From Salinicola socius (GTDB lineage Bacteria > Pseudomonadota > Gammaproteobacteria > Pseudomonadales > Halomonadaceae), in assembly GCF_001937195.1 (NCBI RefSeq), contig NZ_MSDO01000025.1, forward strand, positions 92,485 to 156,484: a stretch of DNA of 64,000 bases, in the 5' to 3' direction. Below, one piece after another: positions 1 to 9,246 of the stretch. The position numbers and the translations under genes are program-made. Numbering within the stretch: the stretch's first letter is position 1; the number at the start of each line of letters is the position of its first letter. The notes under the pieces are model-generated. The model had not been told where the DNA came from and made no database searches. It saw nothing but the letters and a program-made list of their open reading frames with translations.

Positions 1-2144
1 TCGATGGCTCGCGTCACCTGGACGAGGATCCCCCGGACCTGCTCCAGCAGCGCTTCGACGTTGAGCACCGACACCCCCGGATACTGTCGCACCATCTCGC
101 CAAGCATATCGTTGCTGGCGTCAGGCAGGTGGAACGAGGTGATGTAGCTGTGACCGAAGCCATCCAGCGCACCGGGCGGGAAGATGATGAAGAAGTTGGG
201 CTGGAAGCTCTCCCAATCGAGATGGCGCAAGCTGGTGATGCGGCCGGTCACGCTGTCGCTGCCGATGGTGAACGTCAGCTCGTCGCCCAGCGAGAGGCCG
301 AGCCTCCCCGCCAGCTCCTGTTCGATGGATATCGGAGCCGGGCCATCGCTCGACGGCGCTGCATCGGCGTCGAACCACTCTCCCTCGGTGATCCGGTTGC
401 CCTCGGGCAGCACGGCACGCCAGGTCAGATTGAGATCACGCCTGAGCGCACCATCGGTCTGATGGGCTTCCGGTACCTGCTGCTGCGGCGGCTTGCCATC
501 GATGGCGGTCAGCCGGCCCCGCACCATCGGATAGAGCCCGCTGGAGCTGTCGGCCGCACCCTCGATCAACGATTCGACGCCCGCACGCTCCTGAGGCTGG
601 ATATTGATCGCGAAGTAGTTGGGCGTGTCCGCCGGCAGCTGGGCCTGCCAGGTCGTCAGCAGATCGCCACGGACCAGTGCGATGATCGCCATGGCGGCAA
701 AAGTGACCGAAAACGCCAGCAGCTGGCCCAGACTCGCCGTGCGCCGCCTTGCCAACTGACGACCGCCCAGTTGCCACGCTCGAGCCTTCTGGCCTTGCTG
801 CGGCAGGCGAGCCAGTACGCCAAGCAGCAGGTGCAGCATCAATTGCCCCACACCCCACAGCACGACCAGGGCGATCAGGCCGCCCACCAGAATGCCGATC
901 GACAGCACCGGATCGCCGGAATAGAGCCACAGCAGAGCGCCGAACACGAGACTGGCGAAGGCCACCACCAGCCACCCGGACGCCGGGATCGGATCGAGCT
1001 CGCGGCGCAGCACTTTCAGCGCGCTGACACGCTTGAGTCGCAGTAACGTCGGTCCGGCGAACCCCACCAGCACCGCCAGCGCGGTCAGCACGCCCATCAG
1101 CCACGGCATTCCGCCCGGTGGCGGCAGCTCCAGCGGCAGAAAACGCGTCAGCAGCGCCAGCAGCACCGCCTGCCCGGCAAGCCCCAGCAGCGCGCCGATC
1201 GCGGCCGCGACCAGCCCCAGCCACGCCAGTTGCCAGGCAAATAGCTGGCCCAGCTGTCGCTGGGAAGCCCCGAAACAGCGCAGCAATGCTGCCGTATCGA
1301 GATGGCGATCGACGTAGCGACGAGTGGCCATGGCCACGGCGACGCCGGCCAGCAATACTGCCGCCAGCCCGGCCAGGCTGAGATATTTCTGCGCGCGCTC
1401 CAACGAGCGACCCAGGCTGGGCCGATCCACACGCACATCGCGAATCTCGACACCGGCCTGGCGCAATGCGTCCAGTCGGTTCGAGAGACTGTCGATCGCC
1501 GCCGGGGGGCCGGCGGCGAGCAGTTCGTATTCGATGCGCGAACCGGGTCTGACCAGCCCGGTCGCCTCGAGATTCTGGAGATTGAGCATGATACGCGGCG
1601 TCAGCCCGGCGAACCCGCCCTGCTGATCGGGTTCACGATCGATCAGCCCCGTGATGGTCAACGACAGCGCCCCAACCTGGACCTCGTCGCCGATGGTGAC
1701 GTCCAGCAGCTGAGCCAGCCGCGGCGCGATCCAGGCGTTGCCCGGCGGCGGGCCCTGCCCGAGTTCTTCGACACCGTTGCCTCGGTCGACGCGAACCTGC
1801 CCGTAAAGCGGGTAATGGTCGTCGACGACCTTGAGCCCGGCCGGCTGGAAGGCGTCCGCCTGACTGACCATCGACACCAGATCGACCTGATCGCTCAACG
1901 TCAGACCGGCCTGGCGCAGCTCCTGCCGGAGCCCGTCGTCGAAGGGCTGGCCCTGTTCCAGCACCAGATCTCCGCCCAGTAGCTGGCCGGCCTGACGGGT
2001 CAACCCGCGATCGAGCCGGTCAAGGAAAAAGCCGATCATGGTGGTCGCCGCCACGGCCAGCGCCAGCGCCACGAACAGCGCTCTCACGTCGGAGGCCCGC
2101 AGGTCACGCCGGAGCCCCTTGAGCGACAGTGCAATCAGATTCAT
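1..2144 (-). CDS. ybbP: FtsX-like ABC transporter permease YbbP, 3' end cut by window
   Basis: Large inner-membrane permease partner of the ATPase encoded just upstream. In the family it is thought to move hydrophobic substrates from the membrane outwards, but the substrate is not established. The 714 residues in the window begin MNLIALSLKGLRRDLRAS, with a first membrane helix at about residues 22 to 42. A large periplasmic region follows, then several hydrophobic helices from about residue 255 to 480 and a second extracytoplasmic domain, the usual layout of the roughly 800-residue FtsX/MacB-like permeases. The start overlaps the stop of the ATPase gene (ATGA), so the two are translationally coupled. 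The C-terminus lies beyond position 1. Family call is firm; substrate unknown. Confidence 0.88.
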   Translation of the reverse strand, partial: MNLIALSLKGLRRDLRASDVRALFVALALAVAATTMIGFFLDRLDRGLTRQAGQLLGGDLVLEQGQPFDDGLRQELRQAGLTLSDQVDLVSMVSQADAFQPAGLKVVDDHYPLYGQVRVDRGNGVEELGQGPPPGNAWIAPRLAQLLDVTIGDEVQVGALSLTITGLIDREPDQQGGFAGLTPRIMLNLQNLEATGLVRPGSRIEYELLAAGPPAAIDSLSNRLDALRQAGVEIRDVRVDRPSLGRSLERAQKYLSLAGLAAVLLAGVAVAMATRRYVDRHLDTAALLRCFGASQRQLGQLFAWQLAWLGLVAAAIGALLGLAGQAVLLALLTRFLPLELPPPGGMPWLMGVLTALAVLVGFAGPTLLRLKRVSALKVLRRELDPIPASGWLVVAFASLVFGALLWLYSGDPVLSIGILVGGLIALVVLWGVGQLMLHLLLGVLARLPQQGQKARAWQLGGRQLARRRTASLGQLLAFSVTFAAMAIIALVRGDLLTTWQAQLPADTPNYFAINIQPQERAGVESLIEGAADSSSGLYPMVRGRLTAIDGKPPQQQVPEAHQTDGALRRDLNLTWRAVLPEGNRITEGEWFDADAAPSSDGPAPISIEQELAGRLGLSLGDELTFTIGSDSVTGRITSLRHLDWESFQPNFFIIFPPGALDGFGHSYITSFHLPDASNDMLGEMVRQYPGVSVLNVEALLEQVRGILVQVTRAI

Positions 2145-2863
2145 GCCTCGACCCCGTGATGCTGACGCCCGGCCGCCTGCAGCCTGCCGCCCTCGAGCTG
2201 CAGACAGCGATCGCAGCGCCTGGCGAGGGCCATGTCGTGCGTCACCAGGATCAGGGTCGTGCCGGACTCGCGATTGAGATCGAAGAGCAGATCGATGATG
2301 CGCTTGCCGGTCGTCTCGTCGAGATTGCCGGTGGGCTCGTCGGCGAAGACCAGATCGGGATCGGTCACGAAGGCTCGTGCCACCGCCACCCGCTGCTGTT
2401 CGCCACCGGAAAGCTGTTTCGGCAGATGATCCAGACGCGCGCCCAGACCGACACGCTCCAGACATTGACGACTTTTGGTCGCCACGTCTTGCCGTGGAGA
2501 CAGTTCCAACGGCAACATGACGTTTTCCATGGCGGTAAGAGTGGGTAATAACTGGAAATTCTGGAACACGAAGCCGACGCGACCGGCTCGTAGTGCCGCC
2601 CGTCCGTCTTCATCGAGGGCGCTCAGGGACTGACCGAACATTTCGAGCTCACCCGAGCTCGGCGCATCGAGCCCCGCCAGCAACCCCAGCAGCGTCGACT
2701 TGCCTGCCCCGGAACTTCCAACGATGGCAACACTCTCACCGCGGTCGACTTCCAGCGCCAACGATTCGAGGATAACGAGCTCTCGTTCCCCGCTTGTTAC
2801 CCTTTTGCCGAGCTGGTTGGCGTATAAAATTCGCGTTCGTTGATTGTCCGAGGAGTAAGACAT
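2141..2863 (-). CDS. ybbA: ABC transporter ATP-binding protein YbbA (LolD-like)
   Basis: Cytoplasmic ATPase of the YbbAP exporter, 240 residues. Visible motifs are Walker A GSSGAGKST, Q-loop VFQNFQLLP, signature LSGGEQQRVAVARA, Walker B DLVFADEPTGNLD and the switch histidine in LVTHD, all typical of the LolD/MacB class. I chose the ATG at 2863 because it leaves about 11 residues before the conserved N-terminal strand, as in E. coli YbbA; the frame extends further upstream without similarity. This start codon overlaps the tesA start on the other strand inside one CATG. As in E. coli, ybbA and tesA are divergent neighbours, so each leader lies within the other gene. Confidence 0.92.
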   Translation of the reverse strand: MSYSSDNQRTRILYANQLGKRVTSGERELVILESLALEVDRGESVAIVGSSGAGKSTLLGLLAGLDAPSSGELEMFGQSLSALDEDGRAALRAGRVGFVFQNFQLLPTLTAMENVMLPLELSPRQDVATKSRQCLERVGLGARLDHLPKQLSGGEQQRVAVARAFVTDPDLVFADEPTGNLDETTGKRIIDLLFDLNRESGTTLILVTHDMALARRCDRCLQLEGGRLQAAGRQHHGVEA

Positions 2864-3542
2864 GGTGCCTGGTTTCCCTGTGCTTGATATCAAAAGGCCT
2901 TTCGCCAGAATGGCGAAGCGCTGTGCAGGTGGCGCACTATTGTTGTGTCTTACCGTGCTGTCGCTGGCACCCGATGCGGCGCGTGCCGACACCATTCTGG
3001 TCATGGGCGACAGTCTGAGCGCGGCCTACGGCATCGATCCGCAGGCGGGGTGGGTCAGTCTGTTGAAGCATCGGTTGGATGACGAGCACGAGGTCGTCAA
3101 TGCCAGCATCAGCGGAGAGACGACATCCGGCGGCTCGGCACGACTCCCTGACATTCTCGGACAATACCATCCCGATATCGTTCTGCTGGAACTTGGCGGC
3201 AATGACGGCCTGCGTGGCCTGTCCCCCCAGCAGATGCAGGTCAATCTGGGAAAGATGATCGAGCGTAGCCAGAAGCAGGGCGCCCGGGTGCTGCTGCTGG
3301 GCATCGAGGTCCCACCCAACTATGGCCCCGCCTACACCGAGGCCTTTCGCGCCGTCTATACGCAGCTGGCCCGCGACTATGGCGTGACGCTGCTGCCGTT
3401 CCTGCTCAAGGGCGTCGATCTCGACAGCATGCTTCAGAGCGACGGGATACACCCCACCGCCGAAGCTCAGCCGATCATCCTCGAAAACGTCTGGTCGAAA
3501 CTGGCGCCAATGCTGTCGGCCTCGGCGAACGGCAGCGACTGA
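2862..3542 (+). CDS. tesA: Multifunctional acyl-CoA thioesterase I / lysophospholipase L1 (TesA)
   Basis: Periplasmic SGNH hydrolase that cleaves acyl-CoA, ester and lysophospholipid bonds. It has a signal peptide ending near APDAARA at residues 36 to 42, then the block I motif GDSLS with nucleophile Ser51, block III GGNDG, and the catalytic Asp/His in SDGIHPT near the C-terminus. Length, 226 residues, is slightly above E. coli TesA. GAGGAG six bases before the ATG at 2862 supports this start. An ATG at 2910 would give a more typical 26-residue signal peptide but has no clear ribosome binding site. A TATAAAAT box at 2823 to 2830 could be part of its promoter, lying inside the divergent ybbA gene. 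Confidence 0.93.
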   Translation: MVPGFPVLDIKRPFARMAKRCAGGALLLCLTVLSLAPDAARADTILVMGDSLSAAYGIDPQAGWVSLLKHRLDDEHEVVNASISGETTSGGSARLPDILGQYHPDIVLLELGGNDGLRGLSPQQMQVNLGKMIERSQKQGARVLLLGIEVPPNYGPAYTEAFRAVYTQLARDYGVTLLPFLLKGVDLDSMLQSDGIHPTAEAQPIILENVWSKLAPMLSASANGSD

Positions 3543-3741
3543 ACTGCCTCGGGACTGAACTGGCCTGGAGACTGAACGGGCTTGGAAACAGGGCCGCCCT
3601 CGGCAAGGTTTCCACCGGCTCGCCTCCGCACCAGCATGACATGCGCCCCGTCCCATCTCCCGATTTTGACCAACGTGCTATCGTCACCACCTTGAAAACA
3701 CTCGCGGCATGGCGAGTCTGGATTCGACAAGGAGGTTGATG

Positions 3742-4713
3742 ATGGAGACAGAAACGGCCCTGGTCGCCGCTTACGAACTCAACGGGCAAGGCGGCGGCGC
3801 CCTTCTCAGCGTGCGCCAACTGCGCGAAGCGTGGGCGGATCCTGAACGCCCCCTGTGGATGCATCTCGATTTTCGTCACGAGGATGTTCACACCTACCTC
3901 GAGGAGATCGCCGGGCTCGACGAGGCACCGATCGAGGCGCTGCTGGAGGAAGATACTCGCCCCCGCGTTGCCAAGTTCCGTAACGGGGCCGTCACCACGC
4001 TGCGCGGTATCAACCTCAATCCTGGCGCCGCGCCGGAGGATCTCATCTCGCTGCGCATCTGGTGCGCCCCCAATCGGTTGATCACCCTGCGCCGTCGGCC
4101 ATTGAGATCGGTCAGCGACGTGCGTGAACGCATCGATGGCGGCGACGGCGCGCTGTCGGTCCCGGATCTGCTGGCGTGGCTGACCGAGACGCTGGTCGAC
4201 AAGGTCGGTGATGTCACGCATCAGCTCGACGATCGCCTGGGCGAACTCGAGGAGGACCAACTGAGCGATCGTGAAGTCGATCCCGACGATCTCTCTCGCG
4301 TTCGGCGCTCGTTGGTTACCTTGCGGCGTTTCATGGGACCGCAACGGGACTGTCTGGATCAGATGGCACACGGTCCCGAATGGTTGGACGAAGATACCAA
4401 GGTGTCGATCCGAGAAAGTGCCAACCAGCTGTCACGCTACGTGGAGGATTTCCACGCCATGCAGGAGCGCGCGCTGATCCTGCAGGAACAGCTCTTCAGC
4501 GAACATAACGAGCGCATGAACCAGCGCATGTACATGCTGGCGATCGTGACCACCGTATTCCTGCCTCTGAGCTTTCTGACCGGTCTGCTGGGCATCAACG
4601 TGGGCGGCATACCCGGCGCAGACAGCCCATACGGCTTCGTCGTGTTCGTGACGATTACCGCCGTGGTCGGCGGCTGGGTGATGTGGCTGCTCAAACGCAA
4701 GCACTGGTGGTGA
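3742..4713 (+). CDS. zntB: CorA-family zinc transporter ZntB
   Basis: Inner-membrane CorA-superfamily transporter for Zn2+, 323 residues. The long acidic and helical N-terminal cytoplasmic domain is followed by two C-terminal membrane helices. The pore motif reads GINVGGIPG, where Mg2+-transporting CorA has GMN; the GxNxGGIPG form is typical of ZntB. A strong AAGGAGG lies six bases before the ATG at 3742, so I use that start rather than the upstream one in the same frame. The gene stands alone between tesA and a convergent small gene. Zn2+ rather than Mg2+ as substrate is family inference. Confidence 0.88.
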   Translation: METETALVAAYELNGQGGGALLSVRQLREAWADPERPLWMHLDFRHEDVHTYLEEIAGLDEAPIEALLEEDTRPRVAKFRNGAVTTLRGINLNPGAAPEDLISLRIWCAPNRLITLRRRPLRSVSDVRERIDGGDGALSVPDLLAWLTETLVDKVGDVTHQLDDRLGELEEDQLSDREVDPDDLSRVRRSLVTLRRFMGPQRDCLDQMAHGPEWLDEDTKVSIRESANQLSRYVEDFHAMQERALILQEQLFSEHNERMNQRMYMLAIVTTVFLPLSFLTGLLGINVGGIPGADSPYGFVVFVTITAVVGGWVMWLLKRKHWW

Positions 4714-4716
4714 CGC

Positions 4717-4995
4717 TCAGCGCGCGGCGCGATCCGTGTGACCCAGATCGCGCTCTGGATCGAGACGATCGCGAACCCGGCGCTTGAGCTCCTTGACGTC
4801 GGGGAAGCCGCCGTCGCGTTTACGCTCCCATAGCGTTTCGTCGTCGTAGAACACCTCGAAGTGACCACCATGGCTGGGCGCCAGCGCGACCTGCTCGAGA
4901 TCTTCTCCGAAGGTCTGCAACAGCTCCTGCGCGTACCAGCCGGCACGCAGCAACCATTGGCATTGGGTACAATAGTGAATACGAACACGCGCCAT
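4717..4995 (-). CDS. SelT/SelW/SelH-family (Rdx) thioredoxin-fold protein
   Basis: Small 92-residue protein with the Rdx-family layout: a first beta strand (RVRIHYC) running straight into a CTQC redox-type motif near the N-terminus, followed by an ELLQTF helix and an HGGHFEVFYDDE strand region. It is the bacterial cysteine version of selenoprotein W. Its role is poorly defined, probably redox. The start at 4995 is supported by AGGAGAG just upstream; the longer frame lacks one. The stop lies three bases from the zntB stop, so the two genes converge without room for a separate terminator. Confidence 0.8.
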   Translation of the reverse strand: MARVRIHYCTQCQWLLRAGWYAQELLQTFGEDLEQVALAPSHGGHFEVFYDDETLWERKRDGGFPDVKELKRRVRDRLDPERDLGHTDRAAR

Positions 4996-5158
4996 ATCGC
5001 TCTCTCCTGGGAAGGTTAGCGACATGATGCGGCGCTGAAGCGCCACAACTCAAGCGGAGCGCAGCGCGATTCCGGGCAGCTCATATTCGTCGGATCGGCG
5101 GTCGACGCAACGCCTCGGCACCAGAAAGCCATTACTCGGAAAACAGGGAACGTTTTTC

Positions 5159-6481
5159 ATGTCAGCCCAGCAAGCCAGCCTCACTCGCCTTTTCGAGCGC
5201 GTCACCGGTGACGAAGATAGTCGCATGTGTCGTGACATCTCCGACGAAGCCTGTCACGAGCAGCCCGGCAACTTCTTCCGCCACCTGATCGCCGCCCTCG
5301 GCAACAAGCTGGCGGACGAGCTTTCCAACGCCCGTCTGATTCTCCCCTGGCTGATGGGCGCGATCGGCGCACCGATCTGGATGGTGGGTCTACTCGTGCC
5401 CATCCGCGAGGCCGGCGCCCTGCTGCCGCAACTGATGATTGCCGGCTACATCCGCCTGCGCCCTGTCCGCAAGTGGGTATGGGTGATCGGCGGCATCGTC
5501 CAGGCGATCGGAGCACTGCTGCTGGCGCTGCTCGCCCTGTTTGGTCACGGCAATTGGGGGGGCATGCTGGTATTGATCGCGCTGACCGGCCTGGCGCTCG
5601 GCCGCGGGCTCTCGTCGGTCGCGACCAAGGATGTCCTTGGCAAGACGATTGCCAAGCAGCGTCGCGGCACCTTGATGGGGTGGAGCGCCAGTGTCGCCGG
5701 CGCGCTGACGCTGATCGTCGGCGCCGGCATGGTCATTCTGGATGACCAGCCCGGCACCTGGGCGCTGGCGATCCTGCTGTTCGCCGCCGCCCTGGGCTGG
5801 GCGTTGAACGCGCTGTGCGCGGCCATGATTCGCGAGACGCCGGGCGCTATCGAAGGCGGCGCCAACGCCTGGGACAGCATCAAGCAGGGCGTCTCTCTGA
5901 TGCGCCGCGACCGTCGTTTCCTGCACTTCAATCTCTCGCGCGCCCTGCTGCTGTCCAGTGCCCTCGCGCTTCCCTATCTTGCCCTGCTGGGACAGCAGAA
6001 CAGCGGTACCGATCTGGCCAGCCTCGGCATCCTGATCCTGACTTCCGGGGCAGCCAGCATGATTGCCGGCCCGATCTGGGGGCGACTGGCCGATCGCTCC
6101 AGCCGTCGAGTGATGCGCAACAGTGCCATCGGCGCTGCCGTCTGCTGCCTGGCAGGCGCCGCCTGCGTTTGGCTTCCGGCGCCAATACGAACCAGCGTAT
6201 GGCCCTACGCCCTGATCTATGGCCTGCTGATGATCGCTCACGCGGGGGTCCGCCTGGGCCGCAAGACCTATGTCATCGACCTGTCCGACAGCAGCACCCG
6301 CGCGCTCTACGTCGCCTTTTCCAACACCTTCACCGGCGCGCTGATGCTGGTCGTCGGACTCCTGCTCGGCGCGCTGGCGCAATGGCTGGGCAGCGCGGGT
6401 CTGATGTTGATGCTTGCAGTGCTGGCGGTCGCGGCGGCCCTGAGTTCGCACGCGCTGGCGGAGGTCGAGACGCCGAGCTGA
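5159..6481 (+). CDS. MFS transporter
   Basis: 440-residue protein with about 12 hydrophobic segments starting near residue 60, after a soluble N-terminal extension of about 55 residues (MSAQQASLTRLFERVTG and on). Visible features include WLMGAIGAPIWMVGLLVP in the first helix, a basic loop RRGTLMGW between the halves of the N-domain, and GRLADRSSRRVMR, a typical MFS loop 8-9 motif. The substrate cannot be read from sequence. It is transcribed alone. Similar proteins are annotated simply as MFS transporters in halophilic gammaproteobacteria. Confidence 0.75.
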   Translation: MSAQQASLTRLFERVTGDEDSRMCRDISDEACHEQPGNFFRHLIAALGNKLADELSNARLILPWLMGAIGAPIWMVGLLVPIREAGALLPQLMIAGYIRLRPVRKWVWVIGGIVQAIGALLLALLALFGHGNWGGMLVLIALTGLALGRGLSSVATKDVLGKTIAKQRRGTLMGWSASVAGALTLIVGAGMVILDDQPGTWALAILLFAAALGWALNALCAAMIRETPGAIEGGANAWDSIKQGVSLMRRDRRFLHFNLSRALLLSSALALPYLALLGQQNSGTDLASLGILILTSGAASMIAGPIWGRLADRSSRRVMRNSAIGAAVCCLAGAACVWLPAPIRTSVWPYALIYGLLMIAHAGVRLGRKTYVIDLSDSSTRALYVAFSNTFTGALMLVVGLLLGALAQWLGSAGLMLMLAVLAVAAALSSHALAEVETPS

Positions 6482-6570
6482 CGTAAAGCGTTGTAATCCC
6501 ATCGCACCATGGCATCATTATTGAAAGTATCGCTCCTACAATCCGTCGAATGCCCAGCCTGGAGGCAAGG

Positions 6571-7017
6571 ATGGCCAGTACCAGTAAACACCCGCCCATG
6601 ATCAGCCCGGCCTTGTTGGAGCGTATCGTCAACGCCTCGGACGACGGCATCGTGGTGGCCGAGCAGGAAGGCGACGAGAATATCCTGATCTATGCCAACC
6701 AGGGCTTCGAACGTCTGACGGGCTATACCATCGACGAGATTCTCTACCGCGACTGCCGTTTCCTGCAGAACGGCGATCGTGATCAACCGGGAATCGACAG
6801 AATTCGTACCGCACTGCGTGAAGGCAAGTCGTGCCGCGAGGTGCTGCGAAACTATCGCAAGGATGGCAGTCCGTTCTGGAACGAGCTGTCGATCACCCCG
6901 GTCTACGACGATGAGGACCAGCTCACTTACTTCATTGGCGTGCAGAAGGATGTCACCAACCTGGCCAAGGCGCTGGAGGAGCTGGAGACGTTGAAAACCG
7001 AGCGCGATCCCGCCTGA
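6571..7017 (+). CDS. Short LOV blue-light photoreceptor (stand-alone PAS/LOV protein)
   Basis: 148-residue protein made of one LOV domain with short helical flanks and no output domain. The flavin-adduct motif reads RDCRFLQ with the reactive cysteine at residue 62. Flavin-binding residues follow in NYRKDGSPFWNELSI and the terminal strand YFIGVQKDVT. The sequence closely resembles the Pseudomonas putida short LOV proteins (PpSB1/PpSB2-LOV), which form FMN-cysteinyl adducts in blue light. The start at 6571 has GGAGG five bases upstream. It is followed by a strong terminator, so it is a monocistronic gene. Its signalling partner is unknown; dimer rearrangement through the C-terminal helix is the known mechanism in the family. 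Confidence 0.9.
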   Translation: MASTSKHPPMISPALLERIVNASDDGIVVAEQEGDENILIYANQGFERLTGYTIDEILYRDCRFLQNGDRDQPGIDRIRTALREGKSCREVLRNYRKDGSPFWNELSITPVYDDEDQLTYFIGVQKDVTNLAKALEELETLKTERDPA

Positions 7018-7039
7018 ACGGCATCCGGGGATCATCACT

Positions 7040-7071
7040 TATCGCCGCCAACTGCGGCGATAGTTTTTTTT
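7040..7071 (+). terminator. Intrinsic terminator of the LOV gene
   Basis: Perfect nine-base-pair stem TATCGCCGC / GCGGCGATA with a five-base loop, followed by a run of eight T. It lies 22 bases after the LOV stop codon. Confidence 0.93.
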
Positions 7072-7158
7072 AAGCCAGGAAACGCTTGTACCCGATCGGA
7101 TTCGACGATATATAGCCCGGAGCGTCACTGAGATGCGATTTCACGGGAGGGCCAAGTA

Positions 7159-7353
7159 ATGAGCCGTGAGGATTATGTCGAGGATCAGGATTTTTCCGAA
7201 GCCATCAACGACGAACAGTTCGAACGTCCCCGCAGTAGCAAGGCAGACTCGCTGCGCGCCAGACGCCAGGTCGAGGCATTGCTGGAAGAACGCCGCCTCA
7301 AACGTGCCATCGAAGACGACTGGTACGATGATTTCGGCGACGAGGAAGAGTAG
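7159..7353 (+). CDS. Small acidic protein, PA3496-like family
   Basis: 64-residue highly charged protein ending in an acidic tail (DDWYDDFGDEEE), with an arginine-rich middle (RARRQVEALLEERRLKRA) predicted to be helical. It has no signal peptide or membrane segment. The composition and the ALLEERRLKRAIEDDWYDDF pattern resemble the PA3496 family of gammaproteobacterial small proteins, whose function is not established. The call rests on pattern memory. GGGAGGG lies about ten bases before the ATG. The gene stands alone between two terminators or gaps. Confidence 0.65.
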   Translation: MSREDYVEDQDFSEAINDEQFERPRSSKADSLRARRQVEALLEERRLKRAIEDDWYDDFGDEEE

Positions 7354-7544
7354 GTCGTAATTAAGAGCAGGTCGTAATAGAGCAGGTCGCGACCCTGAGC
7401 GTTGTACCGACGGGCGCCCAGGCGCCCGTTCGCATTGTCGGCATGAGTCGTTTACCCTGCCCTATCCAGGCTGCGCCCCGTTGGCGGGCGCTGCAGCATC
7501 GATTGCCTGTCTTTATCCACTGTGACTCACTGAATCGGATTTCC

Positions 7545-9206
7545 ATGGCGCAATACGTTTACACCATGAACCGGGTGGGCAAGGTCGTCCCCCCGAAGCG
7601 CGAGATTCTGAAAGACATCTCGCTCTCCTTCTTCCCTGGCGCAAAGATCGGCGTGCTCGGTCTCAACGGCTCGGGAAAATCGACACTGCTGCGAATCATG
7701 GCCGGCGTCGATACCGAGTACAACGGCGAAGCTCGCCCGATGCCGGGTATCAATATCGGCTATCTGCCGCAGGAGCCCGAACTCGACGACAGCAAGAACG
7801 TACGCGAGACGGTCGAGGAAGCCCTGGGCGAGGTCAAAAAGGCCCAGGTGGAGCTGGAAGCCGTCTACGCCGCTTATGCCGAGCCGGACGCCGACTTCGA
7901 TGCCCTGGCCGCGCAGCAGGCGCGCCTGGAGAACATCATCGAAGCCGCCGACGCCCATAATATCGAGCGCAAGCTGGAGGTCGCCGCCGAAGCGCTCCGC
8001 CTGCCGCCGTGGGAGGCCAGTGTCGGCCATCTGTCCGGGGGGGAGCGTCGCCGCGTGGCGCTTTGCCGTCTGCTGCTGTCGAGCCCGGACATGCTGTTGC
8101 TGGACGAGCCGACCAACCATCTGGATGCCGAATCGGTCGCCTGGCTCGAGCGCTTCCTGCACGACTATCCGGGGACGGTGGTGGCGATCACCCACGACCG
8201 GTACTTCCTCGACAACGTCGCCGGCTGGATTCTCGAACTCGATCGCGGTCACGGCATTCCGTTCGAAGGCAACTACTCTCAGTGGCTCGAGTCCAAGGAG
8301 CAGCGCCTCGCCCAGGAGTCCAAGCAGGAAGCCGGCCGTCAGCGCGCGATCAAGCAGGAGCTGGAGTGGGTCCGTCAGAATGCCAAGGGCCGACAGGCCA
8401 AGAGCAAGGCGCGCCTCAACCGGTTCGAGGAACTGCAGTCCGGCGACTACCAGAAGCGCAACGAGACCAACGAGATCTACATTCCGCCCGGGCCACGACT
8501 GGGCGACAAGGTCATCGAATTCCAAGATGTCAGCAAGCGCTTCGACGAGAAGATGCTGTTCGACAATCTCTCGTTCCGGGTTCCGCCCGGCGCAATCGTC
8601 GGCATCGTCGGCGGCAATGGGGCCGGCAAATCGACGCTGTTCAAGCTGATTGCCGGCAACGAGCAGCCGGATAGCGGCGAGGTGGTACTCGGCGAGACGG
8701 TCGACGTGGCCTACGTCGAACAGCTCCGCGACCATTTCGACAATACCCAGACCGTGTGGGAAGCCGTCTCCGGTGGTCAGGACATTCTCAACATCAACGG
8801 TTACGAAGTGTCTTCCCGCGCCTATGTCGGCCGGTTCAACTTCAAGGGTACCGATCAGCAGAAGCGCCTGAGCGATCTGTCCGGCGGTGAGCGTGGGCGT
8901 CTGCAACTGGCCCAGACGCTGAAGCAGGCCGCCAACGTGCTGTTGCTGGACGAACCTTCCAACGATCTGGATATCGAGACCCTGCGAGCGCTGGAGGAAG
9001 CCTTGCTGGCGTTTCCCGGTTGCGCGCTGGTCATCTCGCACGACCGCTGGTTCCTGGACCGCATCGCGACCCATATTCTCGCCTACGAGGGAGATTCAAA
9101 CGTGGTGTTGTTCGAGGGGAACTACAACGAGTACGAAGCGGATTATCACAAGCGAGTTGGCAACGACACGCCGAAGCGAATGAAGTACAAGCGTATCGAC
9201 GCCTGA
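7545..9206 (+). CDS. ettA: Energy-dependent translational throttle protein EttA (ABC-F)
   Basis: Cytoplasmic ABC-F ATPase that binds the ribosomal E site and gates the first elongation steps according to the ATP/ADP ratio. Two ABC cassettes are joined by a charged linker (the P-site tRNA interaction motif, around residues 245 to 320). Cassette 1 shows GLNGSGKST, LSGGERRRVALCR and LLLDEPTNHLD. Cassette 2 shows GGNGAGKST, LSGGERGRLQLAQ and LLLDEPSNDLD. There are no membrane segments. The start at 7545 gives 553 residues, within two of E. coli EttA; the upstream 34-residue extension of the frame has no family match. Confidence 0.95.
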   Translation: MAQYVYTMNRVGKVVPPKREILKDISLSFFPGAKIGVLGLNGSGKSTLLRIMAGVDTEYNGEARPMPGINIGYLPQEPELDDSKNVRETVEEALGEVKKAQVELEAVYAAYAEPDADFDALAAQQARLENIIEAADAHNIERKLEVAAEALRLPPWEASVGHLSGGERRRVALCRLLLSSPDMLLLDEPTNHLDAESVAWLERFLHDYPGTVVAITHDRYFLDNVAGWILELDRGHGIPFEGNYSQWLESKEQRLAQESKQEAGRQRAIKQELEWVRQNAKGRQAKSKARLNRFEELQSGDYQKRNETNEIYIPPGPRLGDKVIEFQDVSKRFDEKMLFDNLSFRVPPGAIVGIVGGNGAGKSTLFKLIAGNEQPDSGEVVLGETVDVAYVEQLRDHFDNTQTVWEAVSGGQDILNINGYEVSSRAYVGRFNFKGTDQQKRLSDLSGGERGRLQLAQTLKQAANVLLLDEPSNDLDIETLRALEEALLAFPGCALVISHDRWFLDRIATHILAYEGDSNVVLFEGNYNEYEADYHKRVGNDTPKRMKYKRIDA

Positions 9207-9246
9207 GCCCAAAACCGCTGCTCGCTCCGACTGCCGCATGAACCAA

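Noticed and set aside
129..1046. 305-residue plus-strand frame in the first kilobase
   Set aside because: It lies opposite the ybbP permease, which is continuous from 2144 to the window edge with membrane helices. The plus frame is Gln/Arg rich without family pattern.
3535..3583. Three imperfect GACTGAAC-type units around the tesA stop
   Set aside because: Too degenerate and short to claim as a repeat array; noted only because TGAAC also forms the array at 49921.
7527..9074. 515-residue frame opposite ettA
   Set aside because: Antisense shadow. The repeated charged and Gln-rich pattern is the complement of the two ATPase cassettes.
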